From CBDCVD01 sp965224015 (GTDB lineage Bacteria; Pseudomonadota; Alphaproteobacteria; Rhizobiales; CBDCVD01): a stretch of DNA of 64,000 bases. A program made the position numbers and the translations under genes. Below, piece by piece: positions 8,075 to 16,224 of the stretch. Position 1 is the first letter of the stretch. Every line of letters starts with the position of its first letter. The stretch is from positions 124,001 through 188,000 of the forward strand of contig OZ245032.1 of assembly GCA_965224015.1 (NCBI GenBank), read 5' to 3'. Below the pieces are notes generated by a model. It had not been told where the DNA came from. It did no database searches and saw only the letters and a program-made list of their open reading frames with translations.

Positions 8075-8300
8075 GCGGCTCTCCCCTGGTTTTGGGGCCG
8101 CGCGGTACGCCGCACTCCTTCCGCCACCGCCAGAACGCTCGCCGCCACCGCGTCAATGCGTCCCGTTGAGCGCGCCTTGGCGAGTTTGAGATTATTGGCG
8201 GGATCGCGCAAACAGACCGCGTCGGCAAAAGCTGATCGCAACAAGAGGGAAGGTGTGCTGATCACCTGGCCGTCATAGGCGGCGCGGCGAAAGCGCTCGC
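8065..8300 (-). pseudogene. Phage terminase large subunit, C-terminal fragment
   Basis: The reading RFRRAAYDGQVISTPSLLLR, then DPANNLKLAKARSTGRIDAV matches the nuclease-domain end of TerL proteins, including the final GRIDAVAASVLAV segment. The N-terminal ATPase is missing. The upstream boundary is the IS5 remnant, which fuses in at about 8300. It belongs with the portal and HNH fragments. Confidence 0.65.
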
Positions 8301-8496
8301 AGGTCTCGCCAGCGTGCCCCTGAACGGGCCATCCAAAGAAGGCCGTTAAGAAAACGGCGGTTGTTGCTGCGAGGACCACGCCGGCCTTTGCGACCTCCAG
8401 GGATAAAAGGCTCCAAGCGTTCCCACTGATCATCACGAAGTTCATCAACAGACATAACTAACCTCTCAAAAGTCAGTAATGAATCTGATTCGTCGT
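8300..8496 (-). mobile_element. IS5-family insertion sequence, left-end fragment
   Basis: An ATG at 8455 encodes MSVDELRDDQWERLEPFIPG, GLLWMARSGARWRDL and so on, the N-terminal DUF4096-type domain of IS5-group transposases. It breaks off after about 52 residues at the terminase junction. Upstream, GAATCAGATTC on the minus strand at 8486-8496 probably marks the IS end. No catalytic DDE part remains. Confidence 0.75.
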
Positions 8497-8685
8497 CAAT
8501 TGAGAACCCAAAACTCCTTAAATTGTCACCATAGCCTAGCGCCGATACCGATCATCAAGGTCGAAAAATCCCCGCTGAACAGACATTGAACTCTCCAAAA
8601 ACCCTTTTCCAAATCAAATCACCAACAGTCAATCACAATTCATGCAAAAAGACGAGGTTTTTCAGAGCGTCCAGATTCAAAAAGA

Positions 8686-8877
8686 ATGTCCAATCGCGAA
8701 CTAAAAAAGGCTGCAAAAAACAATGGATATGATAACGTTCACGACATGAAGGATGACTTTGGGTTAGATAGAAAATCAGACATATTTGTTGATAAGAAAG
8801 GAAGATTGTATTCCAAACCAACTAAAGGAAGATCCAGAATTTCTGAATACTTAGGAATAAATAGATACGGCAAATAA
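8686..8877 (+). CDS. Orphan polymorphic-toxin C-terminal-domain-like protein
   Basis: 63 residues: SNRELKKAAKNNGYDNVHDM, KDDFGLDRKSDIFVDKKGRL and so on. It resembles the short C-terminal tips found on RHS and related polymorphic toxins (recognised by pattern; family number not certain). It starts without a clear ribosome site and without the large delivery protein that such tips belong to, so it may be a displaced cassette. A DUF4279-like gene follows by one base, as expected for a toxin-immunity pair. The AT-rich composition matches the imported block. Confidence 0.55.
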   Translation: MSNRELKKAAKNNGYDNVHDMKDDFGLDRKSDIFVDKKGRLYSKPTKGRSRISEYLGINRYGK

Positions 8878-8878
8878 C

Positions 8879-9688
8879 ATGATTGATAAAATTCTACAAT
8901 ATAGAAATCAAATAGCTTTGACTATATTTTTGGGCGATAGTGATCCATATCATGCCGCCCGTGCTATTGGTATCACTCCAGAAAGAATTGCCGTTCGCGG
9001 ATCCCGTAGGAATGATAAAGTCGTGATTCCCAGGCAAAGCTATGTGACATATCGCTCTCAATCTGAAAACTGGGAAGCTTCATTGGCTGATCATTGGATA
9101 AATTTGAAAAATAAAATAGGATCAAAAATACCAACATTACAAGAAATATCAAGAAATTCTTATACAAAGATAACCATCATTTATGAGTATTTTGATCCAT
9201 TCCAGCGTCTGGATTTTAGCCGGGAGTTCCTTCAGTTTTCTCATCAAATTGATGCAGTAATTGATGTCGACACTTATGATGACAGGGAAGACGCAGATGA
9301 CTCCGGCGCTTTGGACACCAAGCACCCATATCATCTCAATTTTCTTTTGAATTTCAATAATTTAACAAAATTTAACGTGGAAAATGTTCTCAAGTTTGTA
9401 AAAAACAACGATTCCGTTAAAGCTGACTATTCGTCGTGTCAGATTACCATTAGAACGCAGCCACATCACGGATGGGGCTCAAGCTATGAGCAGCATTGGG
9501 AGTGTCTGAAAGGAGTTTTTTTGCCACAACTAAATGTTCTGCAGCAGTTATCTCGCAATTCAGAGACAACCCTTAAGCTATTGGTCGAAGATATTTCGAG
9601 ATTCCCGGTGATATTCATAGAACAAGATTTCATAAAATTTGTGAATGATATCAATGCGGCGCTTGTGATTGATACCCTCAAGGAATGA
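8879..9688 (+). CDS. DUF4279-like protein, likely immunity protein
   Basis: 269 residues with a clear internal duplication: HWINLKNKI...LQEISRNSYTKITIIYE in the first half pairs with HWECLKGVF...LQQLSRNSETTLKLLVE in the second. The opening IALTIFLGDSDPYHAARAIG resembles DUF4279 proteins, often found beside polymorphic toxins. No signal peptide or membrane segment, so it should be cytoplasmic. The one-base spacing from the toxin-tip gene supports an immunity role; this is inferred from context. Confidence 0.6.
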   Translation: MIDKILQYRNQIALTIFLGDSDPYHAARAIGITPERIAVRGSRRNDKVVIPRQSYVTYRSQSENWEASLADHWINLKNKIGSKIPTLQEISRNSYTKITIIYEYFDPFQRLDFSREFLQFSHQIDAVIDVDTYDDREDADDSGALDTKHPYHLNFLLNFNNLTKFNVENVLKFVKNNDSVKADYSSCQITIRTQPHHGWGSSYEQHWECLKGVFLPQLNVLQQLSRNSETTLKLLVEDISRFPVIFIEQDFIKFVNDINAALVIDTLKE

Positions 9689-9691
9689 CAC

Positions 9692-9817
9692 CACCATGCT
9701 CTGTCCAGTTGTTTTAAAAGACCATATGCATGTTTGCCGCAAGGTGGACCTCACTGGGATGTTCAAAAGCCAGATGGTGGATACATAAATGTATATCCTG
9801 GAGGAAAAACACAATGA
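9692..9817 (+). pseudogene. Polymorphic toxin C-terminal tip remnant
   Basis: The frame GGPHWDVQKPDGGYINVYPG then GKTQ-stop matches the terminal segment of polymorphic toxin domains of the GGPHWDVQ...NVYPGGK type. It lacks a start and a delivery module. Its stop overlaps the start of the next gene (ATGA), as in genuine toxin-immunity pairs. Confidence 0.6.
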
Positions 9818-10143
9818 GGCGGAATATGAAGAATATAATGATTATCGATGGTGCAATAAATTGTGCGTATGATTTGTTTCAGGCAACCGATGGAGAATTC
9901 AAGATACTGTTTCCAGATGATGGCCAAGATATTTCCTTCATTGAAGAATTGCCTGACAATCACGGTGTAGTTTCGTGTTTGAAGAAACTTTGGGGAAGGC
10001 CAATTCGCAAATCTCAAGTTTCTGGAATTCATGGAACTCTTTTTTTCGATTTGCTTGATAAAAGCGAATTTTATCCCAACAGAATGGACGCAGATTTGGA
10101 CTTTAATAGCAGAGCTCACTCTGTGAAACAGCTCTTAGATTAA
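9814..10143 (+). CDS. Putative immunity protein of a polymorphic toxin
   Basis: 109 residues; ATG at 9814 has GGAGG about 9 nt before it. The sequence (MKNIMIIDGAINCAYDLFQA, GQDISFIEELPDNHG, RPIRKSQVSGIHGTLFFDLL, KSEFYPNRMDADL) resembles small immunity proteins that accompany toxin cassettes. The start overlaps the stop of the toxin-tip remnant by 4 bp, so the pair moved as a unit. Acidic and cytoplasmic. Confidence 0.65.
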   Translation: MRRNMKNIMIIDGAINCAYDLFQATDGEFKILFPDDGQDISFIEELPDNHGVVSCLKKLWGRPIRKSQVSGIHGTLFFDLLDKSEFYPNRMDADLDFNSRAHSVKQLLD

Positions 10144-10200
10144 TGTGATATCCTTTCATTCTTATGAGCAGATAACACTACAAAATTATGAGGGACACCT

Positions 10201-10359
10201 ATGCCGAAAGCAGCACGGATTGGCGATATTGGTTCGGGCCATGCCTGCCATTTTCCGCCCACACCGATTATCGAAGGAAGTCCAACAGTAAAAATTGACG
10301 AAAGACCCGCGGCGCGTGAGGGCGATGCGCTCTTGCCGCATCCGTGTGCCCAACAATAA
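10201..10359 (+). CDS. PAAR-domain protein (truncated, 52 aa)
   Basis: MPKAARIGDIGSGHACHFPP, then TPIIEGSPTVKIDERPAARE and GDALLPHPCAQQ-stop. This is the first half of a PAAR repeat protein, the conical tip that sharpens type VI secretion spikes and carries effectors. A full PAAR domain is about 90 residues, so this one stops early, probably by frameshift or truncation. The start lies in ACACCTATG with no strong Shine-Dalgarno sequence. It ties the surrounding toxin fragments to a contractile-injection or RHS origin. Confidence 0.7.
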   Translation: MPKAARIGDIGSGHACHFPPTPIIEGSPTVKIDERPAAREGDALLPHPCAQQ

Positions 10360-10613
10360 TTCATAAATAGACGCACATTTCCTCCCGGATCGTTGCTCGG
10401 TAATTGCGTAGCGGCGCGCAACCCGCGTGTCCCCGCGTACCACTGGCGTCCCTTGCCCTGTGCTTTGTACGGGAGCGGCGTTGATCGGTCCGCTATGCGT
10501 GGCTCAAGACGGTCCCTTGTTTGGCGAGCGGTGGTAAGCGGGCGGCATTCTGGCCTGGTTGGAAGGCGGTTTCGATGGGGAACAGGGGAACAGGGAACAA
10601 GGGGAAGCCGGCG

Positions 10614-11198
10614 ATGAGGTTGAAAAACTTGATAAAGCCGCGGAAAATATCGCGGTTTTGGAAAGTCCTATTGACGATTGTTGCGGTGCTGTTTGTTGAC
10701 AACCGCCTGGCTGTATGGGCGGACACGCGCATTCTGGCGCGTCACGCCGACTTCAAGGCGCGTCATCTCAAGTACCATTTTGGTCATGAACCCTTGGGGC
10801 AAGCCCCAGATGTGCGCCCCACCACCACTGCCAACGATGCACGCGGCACACCCCCCACAGGCAACATGATCGACTGGACGTCGCGGGCGCCGCAGCAGCT
10901 TTGTGAGGTGCGGCGGGAGTTGCTGCTTTATACCTATCAGACGTGTTTTGAGTTTGGCAGTGTAGACGCCAATCGCGACATTGTGTCTTTGGATTATGTT
11001 TATGTGCCTCCGTTGCCGCTGTTGCATTGGGCACGGTTGCTTGGCTGGCACAAGGCGCGCCGGCACCACACCCACATTGATGGTCGGGTCATCGCCTATG
11101 CGTTTCGCGATGGCGGCTGGAAAATAAGGCGAAGGCCGGATTATCCCGTTGGGGATCGTTGGTACGACGAAACCCGTCAGTATCACGAGCGCGGCTGA
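10614..11198 (+). CDS. Hypothetical membrane-anchored protein
   Basis: About 194 residues from MRLKNLIKPRKISRFWKVLL. A basic N-terminus precedes one hydrophobic segment (VLLTIVAVLFVDNRLAVWA), followed by a soluble part rich in His, Arg and Tyr. No family recognised. It lies between the PAAR fragment and an IS5 fragment; a second frame over 10400-10690 is also mostly open, so the 5' part may be an old fusion. An accessory toxin or immunity role is possible but unsupported. Confidence 0.45.
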   Translation: MRLKNLIKPRKISRFWKVLLTIVAVLFVDNRLAVWADTRILARHADFKARHLKYHFGHEPLGQAPDVRPTTTANDARGTPPTGNMIDWTSRAPQQLCEVRRELLLYTYQTCFEFGSVDANRDIVSLDYVYVPPLPLLHWARLLGWHKARRHHTHIDGRVIAYAFRDGGWKIRRRPDYPVGDRWYDETRQYHERG

Positions 11199-11216
11199 GG
11201 AGACTGGGGCGCGACG

Positions 11217-11457
11217 GTGATCATGATCCGCACTTTTGCTGAACACCAAGCAGACAATGATAAGAACCGGCGCGGTGTGCTGGTGGAGCAGCCGCGCACA
11301 TTCGCCTGGCTTGGGCGCTGCAGGAGGTTGGCAAAGGATTGGGAAGAGACAATCTCATCATCGGAAAGCTGGATGTTGGTGGCATCAATAAGGCGAACTA
11401 CACGATACATCACAAAAATGATAAAAGCAGCTCAGGAATTTTGAATCAGACTCTGAG
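11217..11457 (+). mobile_element. IS5-family transposase C-terminal fragment and right end
   Basis: The reading EQPRTFAWLGRCRRLAKDWE, then ASIRRTTRYI matches the RTFAWLNRCRRLAKDWE...LASIRLMLR end of IS5-group transposases that contains the last catalytic Glu region. TTTTGAATCAGACTCTGA at about 11441-11457 is the likely right terminal repeat; its GAATCAGA core also appears at the left-end fragment near 8490. Confidence 0.7.
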
Positions 11458-11510
11458 ATGCAACAGATTCTCCTATCACACGGCTCCGGATAGCGTGCAG
11501 CAAGCCCATT

Positions 11511-11954
11511 TTAGTTCCTCCTATATTGGGAAAAGTTGATTTTGATTAAAAATAGTGCAATGATTAAAATCAGCACCAAATAGATTACTTTGATAGGATT
11601 TAATACAAATATATCGCACTCCACAATCTCTTTATAGAAATTCCAATGAAACACAATTGAAGCAAAGAACCCTATTGTTGAAAAAAAACCTGAAATATAT
11701 ACAAGCGCCAAGACAATATTATTTCTAAACGTGATAGTGATAATATTTCCAATAACAAACAAGAAAATTAAAGCAAAATGTAAACTAATAATTTTTTCAT
11801 AATAAATGTAATTAGAATAATCTATAATTTGCCCGCAACCATCCCCAAATACAATTCTTAGATTGCTCTTTAATAACCAAAAATGCACATATTGCAATAA
11901 AATTATAAACAATACCAAAAACACATTTAATACGATTCCATATAAATGGGTCAT
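11511..11954 (-). CDS. Hypothetical four-helix membrane protein
   Basis: 147 residues, very AT-rich, with about four hydrophobic segments (IVLNVFLVLFIILLQYVHFW; IISLHFALIFLFVIGNIITI; LALVYISGFFSTIGFFASIV; VIYLVLILIIALFLIKI). No recognisable family. The context of orphan toxins and immunity genes makes a membrane immunity protein plausible. The opposite strand carries no competing coding frame. Confidence 0.5.
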   Translation of the reverse strand: MTHLYGIVLNVFLVLFIILLQYVHFWLLKSNLRIVFGDGCGQIIDYSNYIYYEKIISLHFALIFLFVIGNIITITFRNNIVLALVYISGFFSTIGFFASIVFHWNFYKEIVECDIFVLNPIKVIYLVLILIIALFLIKINFSQYRRN

Positions 11955-12066
11955 TATACTTCACGTCGCAACAACGTTCCCTGTTTCATACTGCGTGCTG
12001 CGTGCAAGTTGCCCGCTCATTGCCTTGATGGATGCCTCATTGACAAAGGCCATCAAGCGCTCAAAT

Positions 12067-12244
12067 CTCCGTGCCGGCTCTGGTTGCCATACGGTTCAAC
12101 GATCGGTTCAAGGCACGGTATCAGCATCTTATCGCACTGGGAAAACCAAAAAAGGTTGCGATAACGGCCATCATGAGATCAATCATCGTGACGGCAAATG
12201 CTCTCCTCAGAGACAACAGAAAATGGACCAAAAAAACAGCTTGA
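12067..12244 (+). mobile_element. IS110-family transposase C-terminal fragment
   Basis: The reading RFNDRFKARYQHLIALGKPK, then KVAITAIMRSIIVTANALLR and DNRKWTKKTA-stop matches the C-terminus of IS110-type transposases (Y-x-x-L-x-x-x-G-K-x-x-K-V-A...N-A-x-x-R-D). The DEDD catalytic half is missing. A truncated copy of the 103-bp repeat follows it. Confidence 0.7.
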
Positions 12245-12261
12245 TCAAAATGGATACTCTA

Positions 12262-12297
12262 ATACCAAGGGTCTTTAACAATGACTCATGGCTTAGA
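12262..12297 (+). repeat. 103-bp element, left-end fragment (about 36 bp)
   Basis: ATACCAAGG...GACTCATGGCTTAG, identical in layout to the left end of the full copies, then broken off. The stretch 12298-12549 has no recognisable gene. Confidence 0.75.
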
Positions 12298-12549
12298 GCC
12301 TGATTGGAAATTCAATTTGCGACATCCAATGCGTCGGTTTTGGGATAAAATGAAACCATTTGTGCCCTTATGGAAGGCTGAATGTTGTACAGGAGTAGGA
12401 AAATCGCCAAAATCATATGCAATTTTAGTCAGCTACGATGGTGGCACCGAATTTTGAATCATGCTCTTAGGAAATAGACGAATTGAACGATCAGCGAACT
12501 AAGAACACCAAAACAAAAAACAACTTGCTGCAGAAGATAGGAGGGTCAG

Positions 12550-14169
12550 TTGTCGAGCGATACTAGAAGATGCGCGTATGTAGGCGTCGGACACATGGGA
12601 TTCCCGCTGTTCAAGGCTACAAATTCTTTCTTTCTATCAAGTGGCATGGAGATCGTTGTGGTTGATAAGAGTCCGGAAAGACTTTCACTGATTGACAACG
12701 AAAAAATCCAAACATCTGCTGCATTATCCGGTCACTCCGACATAATATTTCTCGGTATCCGGCCACAGGACCTACCCAATTTGGTGAACGAAGGACTCTC
12801 AGCGCACATCGTCGTCTCCATGATGGCTGGCGTTACCGTCAACGCAATTAATGATGTGTTCCCTATGGCCAAAGTCGTTCGGATTATTCCGAACACCCCT
12901 TGCGAGTTTGGTGTCGGTATCACTCCGATCTATGCTCCCGGCTTGGATCTCCTTGACCAAAACACAGCGACAATGATGGCTGCGCTTTCCCAAGCGGGAA
13001 GTGTACTCCCTCTTGAATCGGAAGAAATGATCGACTGGGCTACGGGAGTGTCAGCGGGTGGACCTGCGTATGTAATGTGCATTGCAGACGCAATGATAAA
13101 TGCCTCGATAAGCATGGGATTTAGCCCTGCTCAGGCACGCGCCCTCGTCGCTGAAACGTTGGCAGGAAGTGCTACCCTGCTGATGAATACCGACAAGACA
13201 CCGGAACAATTGGCCAATGAAGTGATGACACCGAACGGAACGACAGAGCGCGGTGTGAAAGCTCTCCGTGAAAACAAAATCAGTGATATTTTCTCCGAAG
13301 CGCTCCGTGCTGCCGGCAGCAGGGCAAAAGAACTTTCCAGTATCAAAATGGAGGCAGTCTTACGCCACAGTTCCCCCGTCATCAAGGAAACGCATATTCA
13401 CGAGTTTTACGTTGGGTGCGGTGAAGTAATTCAGCTTCCCGAAGAGGAAGGTGTCTTTTTGCCAAGTCCAGCTAGCCAGTTCTTTTGGGAAGCTCTTTAT
13501 CAACATAAACTCAACAGTCTGCCGGATGGCGCAAAGGTGCTAGACCTTGGTTGTGGGAGTGGTTTCATCGCGTTGGCACTGGGTCTAAACGGCTTTTCAA
13601 ACGTCGTCGCAACGGACGTCAATCAGAAGCATGTCGACTACGCAAAGCGACAATACTGGTCCCATTTGTCAACGAAACCACAAGCAATCTTCCGTCAGTC
13701 TGATCTATTCGAGAGAATTGCAGAGGACTACTTTGACTTGGTGGCATTCAACTGTCCCGGTTGGGCTACGCCGACTACGAAGTATGCGGATAAGCTGAGC
13801 AAGGTCTCTGGTACTCAATACTACTCCATGTTTGATGGTGATCAGATTGCTGCGATGAGCATTCGTCAGGGCTTACCGCGACTCACTCTAGGAGGCTCCC
13901 TCATCCTCGGGCTGAACTCAATCAGCAACATTAAGTCCGTGTTGTCCTCCGGTCTGAATGAAATTGATGGAAATGTGGGAATCAAATCTTTGGCAAAAGC
14001 AGAGTTTCCTTTACTCTTGTACAACGACATGTGGCGATCCAATCGAGAGTTAATTTTGGATCAGCTTTATGAATGGCGCAAAGCAGGAGTGAGCTACTTT
14101 CGGGAAGAAGGTGATGACATCTTTTGGACTTACGAAGTCGTAGAGCTCGAGGTGGGACCAACGAAATGA
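12550..14169 (+). CDS. Pyrroline-5-carboxylate-reductase-like / SAM methyltransferase fusion
   Basis: 539 residues with two domains. Residues ~1-265 are a ProC-type reductase: NAD(P)-binding GVGHMG near 13-18, RIIPNTP near 111, SAGGPAYV near 168 and TPNGTTERG near 227. They should reduce a cyclic imine such as pyrroline-5-carboxylate. Residues ~285-539 are a class I methyltransferase: motif I VLDLGCGSGF near 330, acidic loop TDVNQKH near 355, and FNCPGW near 400 at the position of the NPPY/NPPF motif. I do not know this fusion from any characterised enzyme. The last 4 bp overlap the flavoenzyme gene (ATGA). GC content is clearly below the core. Start chosen at the TTG/ATG-region reading MSSDTRRCAYVGVGHMG; exact start not certain. 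Confidence 0.8.
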   Translation: MSSDTRRCAYVGVGHMGFPLFKATNSFFLSSGMEIVVVDKSPERLSLIDNEKIQTSAALSGHSDIIFLGIRPQDLPNLVNEGLSAHIVVSMMAGVTVNAINDVFPMAKVVRIIPNTPCEFGVGITPIYAPGLDLLDQNTATMMAALSQAGSVLPLESEEMIDWATGVSAGGPAYVMCIADAMINASISMGFSPAQARALVAETLAGSATLLMNTDKTPEQLANEVMTPNGTTERGVKALRENKISDIFSEALRAAGSRAKELSSIKMEAVLRHSSPVIKETHIHEFYVGCGEVIQLPEEEGVFLPSPASQFFWEALYQHKLNSLPDGAKVLDLGCGSGFIALALGLNGFSNVVATDVNQKHVDYAKRQYWSHLSTKPQAIFRQSDLFERIAEDYFDLVAFNCPGWATPTTKYADKLSKVSGTQYYSMFDGDQIAAMSIRQGLPRLTLGGSLILGLNSISNIKSVLSSGLNEIDGNVGIKSLAKAEFPLLLYNDMWRSNRELILDQLYEWRKAGVSYFREEGDDIFWTYEVVELEVGPTK

Positions 14170-15275
14170 ACCTGACGGTGGTGGGCGGTGGAATAGTCGG
14201 ATTGTGGGTGGCCACAGAGGCGGCAAAAAGGGACTTCAACGTCACCCTTTTTGAACAATTTGAAATTGGTCACGATCGTGGTTCTAGCCATGGTGACTCT
14301 AGGATCTTCCGCAGCGCATATTGGGAAGGCTCGGAATATGTCGACCTAGCTATGGATTCAGTGCCTTTATGGGAGTGGCTAAATCAGAATTCTTCGGTGC
14401 CTGTCTTTGACATGACTGGTGGTTATTACCTTGGTTCCAAAGATTCCCCTCTCGTTGTAGGGGCTATCAAATCGGCGACGGAACACAATCTTGATTATCG
14501 CTACGTCCCTGTAAGCGAAATTTCCACTTTGTTGGGTACTGATGGTGTCGCACTTGAAGAGAAACAAGCTGGCGTCGTTTACGCGGATGCCGCATTAGCT
14601 GCACTCAAAAACTATTGCCTTGCGAGTGGCGTTCGCATTCTAGAGCAACAAAAGTATATAGCTGACACTGCATCAAACGACATTACTGTGGTTTGCACTG
14701 GGCCCTGGCTGGCGGAAGATCCAGAGTTCAAAGACTTTCTGTCAAGTGACCGGGTCTACTGTCATTGGTTCCAATTCGATCAACGGCATAAGCTGTTCAG
14801 AAAGATTTTTTTGCTGCAAGGAGAGGATAAGAGAGTCCTCTACGGAATGCCGGTCAGCAGTGATACTGTCAAAGTCGGCTGGCATAATTATCCGATCATA
14901 CCACTTGAGCCGGGCATATCTGAGAATGAGAGCCCACCGGAATATGTGGATGATATTCGCGCTGCCCTATCAAAAATAACAGGACGTCAATTGACGCATT
15001 TAAAGAGCAAAGGCTGCTATTTCACAAACAGTTTAGACGAAAATTACCTCATCGATCGACGGGGTGAAAACACATGGTTTGTAGGTGGGTTATCGGGTCA
15101 TGGTTTCAAATTTTCTCCGGCAATTGGTGCATCTGTAGTGGAGAGTATCATCAATAACGATCTGTCCCCAAAGCTGACAAGCTTTTCGACAACTCGCTTC
15201 AAGGATCGTGAGATTGAGGCGAGAACAAGTCTGGACCAAAAGGACTTGATGCTTGGACATAGCTGGCAGATTTGA
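14166..15275 (+). CDS. FAD-dependent amine oxidase, monomeric sarcosine oxidase/MTOX-like
   Basis: 369 residues from MNLTVVGGGIVGLWVATEAA, the dinucleotide-binding GxGxxG. SSHGDSRIFRSAYWE is the conserved block of the sarcosine/N-methyltryptophan oxidase family. KGCYFTNSLDENYLID holds the cysteine that carries covalent FAD in the family. GLSGHGFKFSPAIG is the C-terminal flavin-contact block. Such enzymes oxidise secondary amines, often N-methyl or cyclic amino acids, releasing H2O2. Translationally coupled to the reductase-methyltransferase, so it probably acts on that product or intermediate. An upstream in-frame start at 14124 lies inside the previous gene and is rejected. Confidence 0.85.
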   Translation: MNLTVVGGGIVGLWVATEAAKRDFNVTLFEQFEIGHDRGSSHGDSRIFRSAYWEGSEYVDLAMDSVPLWEWLNQNSSVPVFDMTGGYYLGSKDSPLVVGAIKSATEHNLDYRYVPVSEISTLLGTDGVALEEKQAGVVYADAALAALKNYCLASGVRILEQQKYIADTASNDITVVCTGPWLAEDPEFKDFLSSDRVYCHWFQFDQRHKLFRKIFLLQGEDKRVLYGMPVSSDTVKVGWHNYPIIPLEPGISENESPPEYVDDIRAALSKITGRQLTHLKSKGCYFTNSLDENYLIDRRGENTWFVGGLSGHGFKFSPAIGASVVESIINNDLSPKLTSFSTTRFKDREIEARTSLDQKDLMLGHSWQI

Positions 15276-15279
15276 AATC

Positions 15280-16179
15280 ATGAAATTGAATTTTCTCCCA
15301 ATTGTTATGGCATTTTGTGCCAACTTCATCCTTGGAGCATCATCCATATATTGGCATCTTTTTCAGTCGATCTCGCCAGTAGAACTAGTTGGCTACCGAG
15401 TCGTTTTCTCATTGATACTCCTCGCCTTTATTGTTGTCCTAACCACCAGAATTTCCATATTTCTCAGCCAATTGCCCTTTCGAATTGTAGCGCTTCATAT
15501 CGCCGCTGCTATTCTTGTCGCTGTAAATTGGGGGACATTTATCTGGGCGTCGATAAATGGAAGTGTTTTAGAAAGCGGCCTGGGCTACCTAATCGCTCCA
15601 ATCTTCACAATGCTCGTTGGAATCGTGTTTTTGGCGGAACCGGCGTACTGCGAGAAGGTAGCCGCCGTAGCAATGATCATTGCAATGCTTGTTGTGCTGA
15701 TTATGTTCAGCCCGCAGATTGAACATTGGGTGTATTGGAGCATCGGTTTGACATGGGGCGGGTATACCGTGTTGAAAAAAGCTACAGACCTTAATCCAGT
15801 TAATGGGCTCTTTGTTGAAACAATAGTACTGCTTCTTATTTTTGGATCCGCATACTTCATGATATTAAATCCTAAGACCGTTGACATAAGTGGCACAGTG
15901 TCAGCGAACCCTTTCTTGATGTTATGCGGTGTAGTGTCCGTTACACCACTGGTCATGTTTTCTTACGCAGCGCGTAAATTGGATGCGTATACGATGGGGT
16001 CGATGCAGTTCGTACTGCCTAGTGTTCAACTTTTGGTATCGATCTTTTACTATCAACAAACGGTGAGTACACTGACTTACCTGTGTTTTTCGACGATTTG
16101 GATCACTCTTGTTATTGCGACGATGGTTGATATCCGTATGCGGTTAAAGTCCGTGCAAACGGCTTCCATTGTGGAGTAA
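15280..16179 (+). CDS. EamA/DMT-family transporter, RarD-like
   Basis: 299 residues with about ten hydrophobic segments and the two EamA repeats; the start MKLNFLPIVMAFCANFILGA is 4 bp after the flavoenzyme stop. YWHLFQSISPVELVGYRVVF is the RarD-type N-terminal block. EamA proteins commonly export small metabolites and amino acids across the inner membrane. As last gene of the operon it likely exports the product made by the two enzymes (inference). Confidence 0.85.
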   Translation: MKLNFLPIVMAFCANFILGASSIYWHLFQSISPVELVGYRVVFSLILLAFIVVLTTRISIFLSQLPFRIVALHIAAAILVAVNWGTFIWASINGSVLESGLGYLIAPIFTMLVGIVFLAEPAYCEKVAAVAMIIAMLVVLIMFSPQIEHWVYWSIGLTWGGYTVLKKATDLNPVNGLFVETIVLLLIFGSAYFMILNPKTVDISGTVSANPFLMLCGVVSVTPLVMFSYAARKLDAYTMGSMQFVLPSVQLLVSIFYYQQTVSTLTYLCFSTIWITLVIATMVDIRMRLKSVQTASIVE

Positions 16180-16224
16180 CCCATTGAACCCGTAGGTCAT
16201 CGGTTGAGTTTGTGGTTTTGGCTG

